Source: Medicago truncatula
Lineage: Eukaryota; Streptophyta; Magnoliopsida; Fabales; Fabaceae
Direction of reading: 5' to 3'
Length of the DNA stretch: 64,000 nt
Assembly: GCF_003473485.1 (NCBI RefSeq)
Contig: NC_053042.1
Location: forward strand, 43,063,262-43,127,261
Shown piece by piece: positions 49,896 through 60,000 of the stretch. Under the pieces are notes generated by a model. It was not told where the DNA came from, searched no databases, and saw nothing but the letters and a program-made list of their open reading frames with translations. Within the stretch, counting starts at the first letter, position 1. Each line of letters begins with the position of its first letter. The position numbers were made by a program, and so were the translations under genes.

Positions 49896-52509
49896 CTATT
49901 CTCCTACCCACTGTTTACCATCCTTAACAAAAAAGTTGTAGTCTTGATGAAGCTCAACCTTCAAACTCTTTAACCAAACATCGGCAGCCTTCAACAAAGA
50001 GTTCATTTCATCTGATTTTGCTGCTTTCGGAAGAGTCAAAATTGACCCTTCCAGGTTATAAGTAGTTATGCCAAAAATAGGAATAGGCATCTTCAAGGAT
50101 TCATCTTGCAACTTTAATTGATTTTTAGCTGTGAGAAAGGAAGAGATATAAAATTAGCTAGGTGAAACAAGAACTTAATTATGTATTTGGTAATGTTGGA
50201 ACGAAAGAGATGAATATACATTTAGGGTGAGTTGATAGATTATAAAATGTGAGAAATGCTGTGTTTAAGTTATTAAGTGTTGATCCAGCAGGGATCCCGT
50301 AAATCGGATACCTAAACACAAGTTCCATTTGTTAGACGGACAAAGAAAAATTTAGAAAATCAATTATATATGACGGCAAAAGACGTACATTTTGAAACCT
50401 ACCATGCCACAGAAAACCAACTACATGGTGATATATCAGAGCTCCTATAGTTTTTTATACCAGGATGCTCCTTAGCAAGATCTGAAACCTGAGAGAAAAA
50501 AAGAAATTTTTAGGGGTTATAAAAAATGGAATATAATGTGAAGAGGTATATCTGAAAAAGAAAAAGACTTACCTTATTAATTAGAGGCATGCGTAAATAT
50601 GGACAAACTATCTCAAAATATTCAAAGATCAACTTAGTTGTTGTCTCATTTGAAGGCGCAAAACCACTTTTCCTGTTACAGTTTCATAACAACAAAAACC
50701 ACATATTTTAAGCATTGCAATGGTGGCAAAATCATGTCTTGAACACATAAAATAAAGAAATATTACAAGGCCTTAAACTAGAAAAATGTATGTATGTCAA
50801 TCCATTTACACTTACATATCAATGTCAATATAGTGTGAGATGTATTTAGAAATACCTATTATCATTTCAACCAATCAAATTTTACTCCTAAGGTTAGTAC
50901 CAAAAAAAAAAAGTAAGATTTCAGCTTCACAATTTTACCCTATATGACTAAACATATAATCATTTTCTGCCAACTAATTTGTCCGCTTATTTACATCCCA
51001 ATCTGGCTTCAGTCAAGTAGCAATATATAGACAAATTTAGATTCTCTATTGTCTAAGATTCCGCAAATTACACAATCAATATAAAAGAAACCGTTGGATT
51101 AGGATCAGACGACTTTGAATTTAAGCTTAGAAAATCAGCTTTAAATATACATAGTCAAACTCTACCGTCTAAGATTCCGCAAATTACACAGTCAATAACT
51201 AGGAACGGTTGAATTAGGGTCAGACGACTACGAAATTTAAGCTTAGAAAATCAAATTTAAATATACAAAGTCAAAATCGAGTTAGTTCAATCTCTATCCA
51301 ATGACCGCAATAAATCCAAATTTGTACATGCAAGCAAGTTTGTATTATCATTTGTTAATTAGTCATAAAATATGGACCAAGGATAAACCAACTTACTTCA
51401 ATCCTTGATCATCCTCAACATACAATTGAAGAGCAGAAAGAGATGGAACAAAGTATTGTGTCACGTTTTCATGGTTGTTTAGTACAAGGGGCACCTCCAC
51501 ACCAAAAGCATTCCATTCATTATAAGACTCCCACAGGTCTTCAAGCACAAAATATGGTTTTCTCTGAGATACAGTGCTACTTCCCTCGATCTTAGGTTGT
51601 ACAATCCAAAGTCAAAACATATATCAGTTACTATTAACAATAAAAAAAAAGTTGATCAAAACTGAAAGCATTTGCAAATGATGAAAATAAATAATTAATA
51701 AAAAATTCATGATTAATGACTCATTTGTTACCGTTTTTCTAAAAAGAATAAACTTTTTTTTTTTTTCATTTTTTATTAATTACTTTTAGGAGTTTTCATC
51801 CATTTATATTATTACAGTTTTTATTAAAAAAACAAGAATTTGACTAAGATTTAAAAAATAGTTTAAAATGAAAAGCTGTTTTGACTAGTTTTTCTTTAAA
51901 AAAAATTAATGTCTTATTCTCTTTTAAAAATAAAATAATAACAATAATAATTAATAATTTTCACGACAGTTAACAAATACAAAATAACTTCAGTTTTTTA
52001 TTTAACAAATGTCTAAAAACTAATCTCTACATTTTTTTTTTTTGGAAAAAACCTAATCTCTAAATTGTTAACACTATTCCATCTCGATCACCAAAGCACC
52101 CCGATAAACAAGGCACATGAAAATTGAGATGAACTCAAGTCAATTGTCTCAAAATGTAAAAAAAAATAAAAAAAATAAAAAAAATGTGGATGAGAAGGTA
52201 AGAGTTTTAAAGATCTTATCCATGGCAATCACACAAACTGATAAAAATAAGAGTGACAAAAATTAAAAGATTCAATTTTAACACCTCGGATGAAAATTTG
52301 ACAGCCACCAAAGGGGTCAGTGAGGATAAGAGGCTATTAAGGTTATTCTCAATAACAGGGTCCGATAATGTCGACTCATACAAGTTGACACATGAGTCTT
52401 GTCTAACCAATTTGGATTTTTGCAGCCGTTTTTTTTTGTTATTTTGTGGACCCAATTGGTTAGATCCATTGTTTTTTGACATGGAAAATCTACTAGTAGA
52501 GTTTGACAT
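49896..52509 (-). CDS. DUF789 family protein, copy 2
   Basis: Six exons: 52509-52285, 51590-51397, 50672-50573, 50488-50403, 50311-50220 and 50128-49896, giving 309 residues in one open frame. It matches copy 1 block by block: NLNSLLSSLTPLVAVKFSS, KPYFVLEDLWESYNEWNAFGVE, SLSALQLYVEDDQGLK, SSDISPCSWFSVAWYPIYGI, MPIPIFGIT and LLKAADVWLKSLK. Differences from copy 1: exon 2 must start at the inner ag because the outer cag is caa; exon 3 lacks 15 bases in frame (five residues after the first Lys pair); and the C terminus stops earlier (WVGE). Intron 3 has a normal GT donor. Intron 2 is about 600 bp longer and holds a tandem duplication. The copy looks intact, so both paralogs may be expressed. Confidence 0.86.
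51051..51282. repeat. 116-bp tandem duplication in DUF789 copy 2 intron 2
   Basis: Two copies (51051 and 51167) begin gtctaagattccgcaaatta and share gggtcagacgac / ggatcagacgac and aagcttagaaaatca. Absent from the matching intron of copy 1. Confidence 0.75.
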
Positions 52510-52691
52510 GATTGAAAAGCAAATGAATTGAAGGATCAATAACAAGTTTTGAGAATGAAAGGGTGGCTGAAAAAATAAATGAATGGTTATAAGGAAAAAA
52601 TTGTATTTGTGAGTTTGGATTGTAAGGGAGAAAGAAGCATAAGCACAAAAGAAGATGTGAGTGTCGTGTTTGGTAATGAGAGGGTGAAGTG

Positions 52692-52704
52692 TGTTTATAT
52701 AGAA
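52692..52704 (-). promoter_or_regulatory. TATA box of DUF789 copy 2
   Basis: TTCTATATAAACA on the minus strand, at the same relative position as in copy 1. Confidence 0.6.
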
Positions 52705-52891
52705 GTAAGATGAGGCAAATGAGAAATGTGATTGGTATGCATGATAAAAGTTGATTTTAAATTAATCAAGATTTTTAACATTGAAGATGATTAAAAGTAA
52801 GTTGAATGTAAAATGATTTAGGCTGAATATTATGTAAAAGTGAGTTGAAAAAAATTTAAAATATCAATTCTAAAATCAAAAGTTATAAGTC

Positions 52892-53017
52892 ATGTTAGCA
52901 TAACTCGGTTGTTAGGGACATCGAATAATATATGTAGGGGTCAAAGTTCGAACCCCATGTTCTCCACTTATTCACTTTAAAAATCTGGATTTCTAGCAAC
53001 TAGGCTACATGACCAAA
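52892..53017 (+). mobile_element. Legume SINE at the right edge of block B
   Basis: gttagcataactcggttg A box, gttcgaacccc B box, cactta, then ttctagcaactaggctacat and gacc with an A-rich end. Same family as 46602-46727. Confidence 0.75.
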
Positions 53018-55159
53018 GTAATAAAATAAAACTGAAAGCTATACATTGTAGCTTCAAATTGGAATTAATTTTGAAGACAAAATCAATTCTACTCGAAATA
53101 AACCAACATATTAAAACCAGTTCACCTTTAAAAAATATTATTATTTTTTACAAAACTCTTAGAATCAAATTTGACTACTACAAAAGTAAAATAAATAGGG
53201 TTTTTCTATCATGTGCAAATTTGCACATGTTAAAAAGTTTAAAATAGAAATTTTGTATTGGAATTTTCACATTTAATATTAAGTATAAAACTTTTGAATA
53301 AATAATTGTTGTTTTCCAAGAAAAGTTACTAAGTTTACTATTATTAGTTGTTTTAATATCTACAATGTTGCACATGTTAGATAAACTCAAATAAAAAAAA
53401 TACATTGAATGTGTTCTAAATTTTCATATTTGATGTTTTTGACTAATTTGGTTTCTGTTTTTTAAAGAATTTTAATGCTAATAACTCTAATGTAGACTTT
53501 TGATTTTTTTTTTTTTTTTTTATGTTTTAATAATGTCAACTATAATTGCAGAAATGGGCGGACACCTGAATTGACGCATGTGACCCTCTACCTATTTATG
53601 TTTTACAGTATTATTATTTTTACATTATAAGGGCTTTTGTTTAGAGTAATGATAGATAGACGTCCCCACACTAATACTTACATGTGGCATTTTTTATGTT
53701 AATTATAATAGATGCAATTTTGTTCATTACTTCCCTCACCCTGTATTCTCTCTTCCTTCATCCTTTCTTCCTCACTGCCCACCACCACCTGTCACGCCCG
53801 CCATCCTCACCTTTCATCATCTTCCCCTTCTCCCTCTTCTCCCCATCGATCACACCCTCCATCCTATGTCGCCACCGTCCTTCACCCGCCACACCCTTTG
53901 TCACCACTGTGTCCCCATCCTTGCCACTCCCTAGATTTTGCTCTATCTCCTAGGTTCACTTCTCTCTCTCCACGACCCTCCGTCTCCACCACTACCGTCC
54001 TCAGACTAACCACACACCCCTCCGTTCACCACCACAATTGTTGATCTCGTCACCAAATGTGGATGAGAAAGAGGTCAAGGAGAAGAGATGAGAGAGAGCG
54101 ATGTAAGTTAGAGAGCAACAATATATATATATATATAGAAAGAGAGAGAACTCAATTTTGGAAACACATGTCTAAATGATGCTCGAAAAATAGTTGCCTG
54201 TTTTCCAATGCGTACAAATGCAAGTATACATTGTCGTAACAAATAATAAAAAGTAAGTAGAATATCGATCTCACGAGGATTGTCGTGGATAAGTTCTAAG
54301 TATTTTCAAACACTAAGTTTAATTATTTAAGATCTAAAAAGACAAAATAATGAAGACAAGAGTTTTAGATATTGAAGCAGTAAAATAAGTAGATAAAGCA
54401 TATAAAAGAAATTAGAGATTCAAGTGAAAAAGTGTGGTTAAGGAATTAACTTGATAAAGATAGAGGTTTGCAAGATTTAGAAAGCTACAACTCTGTGATT
54501 GAAGATATAACTTCGTACAACTTTCTGAGGAAAGATGTAGCAAACTATAGCTTCGCATAGCTTCCTAGCAACCTGGTGGCCACTTCACTCAGCCTTCAAG
54601 TTAAGCATGTGAAGATTTCCTTTCGAAGTACAGTCACCTTTTGTTTTTTCTATTTTGCTCTTGAAATTTTTAACAATATTACTAATTTTATTTATAAAAT
54701 TTCAGCTCTTCAGATAAGCTTTATCATAGAACTATTATTATACGAACCACGATTTAGTTAGTTTCATAAAACAAACTTTGTATAAAAAAAAAATTGTTGA
54801 AAAAAAAAACTATTTTTAGTTTTATTGAAAAATAAAATTAGGAATGAATGTGAAAGAATAAATTGATAATTGTACTTTTAATCTATCAAAATGATAATTA
54901 ATAGAAATAATAGGAATGAATGAGAAATAATATAATTGAGAAATTTTACTATTAATCTATCAAGACAATTAAATAGAAACACAAAGTTCTTTTTCAAAAG
55001 ACACTTAAAAATGAACGAAGAGAAAACAAATTATTAATCTAACTACTAAAAGACTTGTGTTTTCGCATGAGTCACGTAACATTGCGATAATTATATAAAA
55101 AATAATTAGATTGTTAATATTGTAGAATGTGTATAGATATTAAATGAAAATTATGTTGC
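53018..55159. other. Spacer with CT-rich island and possible LTR fragment
   Basis: About 53730-54050 is strongly C/T-rich on the plus strand and gives Pro/Ser-rich chance frames. A TA run lies at 54120-54138. From about 54190 the sequence ttttccaatgcgtacaaatg and cgatctcacgaggattgtcg resembles the end of an LTR-type repeat. No gene supported. Confidence 0.4.
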
Positions 55160-55830
55160 AATGTTTCTATTAAATATTTCTCTTTTATACAACCGAAAAT
55201 TTGTTAAATAGTGTTTCTATTAATTAAATTTATATTTTATATGCAAAACTTGTTCAATGTTTGCACCGCTTCCGTTGCAGGTTTTTAATGTTTATATCTG
55301 CAGAAATAAATTTTATATACATATAGGAGAAAATCGGTACGGTAAAATTTTGGAAACTCATGACTATTTTCAAAAAATTTCAACATTAATGTAGTGTGTC
55401 TATTAAATAAATTTTTATTTTATATTTAAAACACCGTTAAATATTATATATGCAGAAGAAATTATTTATGTACAAATATGTGATAGTCAATAAGATAAAA
55501 TTTTGAAAACTCGTAACTATTTTCAAAATATCAAGATTAATGCAGTGTTTCTATTAATTAAATTTTTATTTATATGCAAAACACAATTCAATGTTTGCAC
55601 CGTTCCCATTACAGATTTTAAATTTTATATCTGCAAAAACAAATTTTATATACATATATGAGAAAGTCGATATGATAAAATATTAAAAACTCATGATTAT
55701 TTTCAATATATAAAATCAATGTAGTGTTTCTATTAAATAAATTTTTATTTATATGCAAAAAATCATTCAATGTTTGCTTCCTTCAAAAAACAAAAATCAT
55801 TCAATGTTTGCTAGACGATTATAAAATTAA
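55160..55830. repeat. AT-rich tandem repeat array, about 150-185 bp period
   Basis: The unit start gtgtttctattaa.taaattt recurs at 55211, 55395 (diverged), 55545 and 55724. Each is followed by tttatatgcaaaac, caatgtttgcaccg, atctgcagaaa, ataaaatt and aaaactcatgactattttca in the same order. Spacings are 184, 150 and 179 bp, so the units differ by indels. A partial unit lies near 55162. Confidence 0.75.
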
Positions 55831-56102
55831 GGAGATAATTAGTTTTAATAAGGACGGTTATGAAATTTTATTGGATTTCGATTTTTATATATTGTTAGTA
55901 GATATGACCATTATCTGTAGTTAATTTTTTTTAAAACAAATAAATTAAATTTTGCAAAATGACATTTAGACACATAAAATTAAGGAAATTATGTGTTTTA
56001 ATAAGGATGATTATGTAATTTTGTTGGACTGATTTTTTATATTGTTAGTAGAATGTAAAAAGAGTTCAAATTGTTATGCATTGAAATTGTAATTTTCTTT
56101 TA
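55831..56102. other. AT-rich spacer
   Basis: Contains a diverged local duplication (aattaaggagataattagtt near 55827 against aattaaggaaattatgtgtt near 55979). No gene. Confidence 0.35.
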
Positions 56103-56374
56103 GGGTTAATATGTTTACTCCTCGTAGTATTAGCAATTTTCGGTTTGTCCCTGTAAAAAAAAATTGTTCAGATTTCAACCCTGTAATTTGAAGATTATGA
56201 ATTTTGGTTGTACAAAAACGATGATATGACACGAGCCACATCAAAATTCTCTTACAGGGATGCGAAAAAGTACTTTAAATTTTATAATTTAATGCATTAA
56301 AGGTCCAAAACCAAATAATATTCAAGGATAAACCGGAAATCACTCATATTACATAAACTAAACATATATTAACC
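56103..56374. mobile_element. MITE-like inverted repeat
   Basis: The left end gggttaatatgtttactcct and the right end, read in reverse, ggttaatatatgtttagttt are inverted, followed by cggtttgtcc and ccggtttatcc. About 50-bp diverged arms, 560 bp upstream of the NAD+ carrier uORF. Confidence 0.55.
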
Positions 56375-56936
56375 ATTTCTTTTATACATACATTCAACCA
56401 AATCAGCCACATAAATACACGAGAAGATTCTTTAAAAAAAGATATCTATGAAGATATTCTAAGAATTAACTTATAAAATTTCATTTTCATACACAAAAGT
56501 TTATTAAATCGTACTTCTAAAAAACATATTTATAGATGATGCAAGACAAATTATTTTTTTAAAATAAGATGATACAAGACAATTTATTTACGCACATTAA
56601 ACAAAACTTAAAAAATGTCATAAAGTTTGATTTAAAAGATAAATTAAACTCAACTCAAATAAATTAGTATCCTAAATCCCCTAACAATCAGGACCCACAC
56701 GTAACTAAACAAAGCATCACTTAATAATCTCTCTCATTCATTCATATTCATAATTAACCTCTCTTTCTTCTCTAATCTTTCTCTCTTTCAATTTAACTCA
56801 CGCAGAAAAATCATAACATGGCATAAACCTCGCTTCAATTAATCTAATTCAACTTAATTTAACCTAATTGCATTGCGTCTCTAAAATTCCAAGAATTTCA
56901 ATCACAAACGAATTCTTCTCGAATTCGAGAATATCC

Positions 56937-57029
56937 ATGCCACCGTGGTTTTCCTCCATTGCCCTCTCAAAAGAGAACTCTTTTGATTTCGTCGCGAAAT
57001 TCGTGCAATTTACCAGCCATGTCTACTGA
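56937..57029 (+). CDS. Upstream ORF overlapping the NAD+ carrier start
   Basis: A 30-codon frame beginning ATGCCACCGTGG and ending at TGA 57027-57029. It overlaps the carrier ATG (57019) in another frame (+1). If transcribed as part of the 5' leader, ribosomes that start here would bypass the main ATG, so it could lower carrier translation. The transcription start is not visible, so its presence in the mRNA is an assumption. Confidence 0.4.
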   Translation: MPPWFSSIALSKENSFDFVAKFVQFTSHVY

Positions 57030-60000
57030 TTCTCATCCACCTAATCTATATGCCAAAGGGCTTCTTTGTAATGCTGGTGCTGGTGCTGCAGCTGGTATGA
57101 AAATTCCTTCAAAAACCCTTTTTTTGATCTGTTTTCTATGATTTAGGATAGAAATTAATGTAATTTATTGTGATGTAAGTTTTTATTTTTGAAAAAAAAA
57201 ATTTGATTTTGATGCAGGAGTTATTGCTGCTACGTTTGTGTGTCCTTTAGATGTGATTAAAACCAGGTTTCAGGTTCATGGGACTCCTCAGCTTGCTAAT
57301 GGAAGTGTTAGGGGTATGTGCTTTCTTGTGTTTCTTAGTATAATAATGTTTTTTTTTATAGTTTTTTCTATGTTGAGAAAAAAAGACAATGTAGATGTGC
57401 CCTGTCTCATAATTTTTTTTATTTATTTAGCTATTCCGTCCTTAAGTATAAGATGATCCCTTAGTAAATCATGGGAATTAAGAAAGTTGGTTTTGATATT
57501 CAATATGTTGACAATTGGTATTGCTTTTACAAATTTATCTTTAAGAGAGAGAATTATTTGATGTTTACATTAGAGTATTTATTGTAGATTGCAGAACAAT
57601 ATGTAAATTAATTAGGGTTATGTTAGTAAAGAAATAGTTAATGCAGTTGAAAATTCAAAGAGGGTCTTATAAAGAGGAACAAAGAAACACATGAAAGAGT
57701 CTTATATTTAGGAACGAAGGTAGTAGTATTTTAGTTTTAGGGTTTGTGTCTTCGTTCTTAGAATTGTTAGTGTAAACTATGAAGAGATGTGAATAAACAT
57801 CATTAAATAACTATAGGTAAATACTGTATTTATTTAACCAACATTGGGTGTTTGTGTTACCAGGTAGTCTTATAGTTGGTAGTTTGGGACAGATATATCA
57901 CAAGGAGGGGATGCGTGGCATGTATCGCGGGCTAGCCCCGACTGTTCTGGCCTTACTTCCAAATTGGGCTGTGAGTTTACTTCATGTTGTCATTACTTTA
58001 CCTGATGAACTATTGTTATTCCTCCTTGAAAGTTTTTTTTAATCTTTAGTATTATGCCATACTTTTTGGGGGTTTCTTGCTGCGTAATCGATTTAACTTA
58101 CTATTGGATTATGTATTTTGTGGGCCTCTACATATCTTTGTATGTTACATTGTTACTAGGTTCGTGTTGCGTTTATATACACTATTTAGTTATACAGATT
58201 AGTGTTATATTCGACTCACTACTAATATTCTATCAATTTATTGACTTACAGATTTATTTTACCATGTACGAGCAGCTCAAGAGGCTGCTTTCTAATGGTA
58301 TGATTACTTTTGTTTTTAAGTTTGTCAACTTGTTGTTCGTGTGTGAGCCACTCACGTGCGTTTTGTAGTCATTCATTTGGAAGTACAAATTATAATAACT
58401 ATGATATGATATGTATGCAGATGAAAGCCATCATCTTTCAGTTGGAGCTAATGTGGTAGCTGCTTCAGGTGCCGGAGCTGCAACTACTATGGTTACAAAT
58501 CCATTTTGGGTTGTCAAAACTAGACTCCAAGTGCGTTTCTTTTTCAGTTCAGACTGAATCTTACTTTTCTTATATCATCAATGATTTTCTTATGCTATCA
58601 ACATATCATATAAAATTGGCATGATTCATGAGCGCATCAAATGATTAAATTATGTGAAATTAGTTGTTGACTAAGGAAATGTTGGACAAAAAGCGGGAGT
58701 ATTAAGTGAATAGGTGTTGAGTATAAATAGTTGGATGTAGATAGGAGAGATGAAATATAATAATTTTAGCAGTAAAACTATACTCTGTTGTAAAAGGCAA
58801 CATTTCCCTTGAAAGAGGGTGTTTTCACCTCCTGTGATTTGAATAATCACATATTTTCTATTCTCTACTTTGACCCACCTTTTTCTTACATCTTCTTGGA
58901 CATGTCAACCGATCTGACCTGTTTTTTGAGCGAGAGTCGGCGTTTGTCGTAGTGCGGGCTTGAATGTTAGCGTTGGTCTTTAGGGACCTAATCTAACCTC
59001 ATAAATTAAAACCGCCTACCCTCATTGGTGTGTGTTAAATGTAGATGGCCTTATTACGGATCTAGGATTGGTTCTGATACCGACTTAAGCCTAACAAAAC
59101 CTCATAAAACCGACTTACGTGAGGGTTGCCTAAACTTTGCAAGACAGGAATTTCCCAGGCTTTATAAGCTACATTAGGCCATATCTCTAGTCAATGTGAG
59201 ACTTGAGCTTTTCCTAATATATCCCATCATGTCCAGAGCTTTTGGGCTAATTGCATGGATAATACTGGTGGCTCAATTGCAGATCTAGGATATACTCTGA
59301 TATCATCATAGTTTTTGAGCCTAAATGTTGGATACCTTGACAAAATTCATCAAGAATATAGCAGCACACCACACTACACAATTTGTGGAATTAAAGGATA
59401 ATGTGGCACATACAATGGATGTGAAGAATTTGGTTGTAAAGTGGATGCATAAATGAGGACATAGCTGGGATGATATGATAATTGTGGACATGGAGGAAGA
59501 ATATATAGTCGGTAATCCAACTTCCTCTATTCAAGGACTCACTTGTTTAGTTATAACTTGTGGGTCAAGATGACCCCCCTTGGATTGACCAACACACCTG
59601 CTACGTTGCAATGTACTATGAATTCCACATTTTAGCCATTTTTGCTCACATTTTTTGTATTCTTCGACGACATATGCACATTTACGTCATTTAGAGTTGG
59701 TTTTGGGCCACACTTCAACAATCACAATTTTATGCTAACAAGAAAAAAATGTAATTTTGGTTAGAGGGAAATTAAATATTTGGAGCATGTGATTTATAGT
59801 TAATGGAGTGGCTATGGATCACCAAACAGTGGCTTGTATTTTACAGTGGCCAATTCCACAATACGAAGGATGCTAAGGGTGTTTTTGGCAAGTTGCTGAA
59901 CCCTTCTTTGAATTGCTGAAGAAAGGAGTTTTTCATGGAACCAAGATGTTGAGGTTGCTTTTTGAAGATTACAGTAATCACATGCACCAGTGCTGGCAAT

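Larger units (their letters stand above)
45438..52862. repeat. Segmental duplication, block B
   Basis: Second copy of block A. It contains DUF789 copy 2 and several features that A lacks: a reverse SINE (46602-46727), a LINE ORF1 remnant (48430-49330) and about 600 bp of extra intron. It is bounded on both sides by SINE copies of one family (45355-45437 and 52892-53017). Confidence 0.85.

Noticed and set aside
53684..54044. Two overlapping Pro/Ser-rich frames of 89 and 110 aa
   Set aside because: They come from a C/T-skewed tract and differ only by frame; no domain or promoter support.
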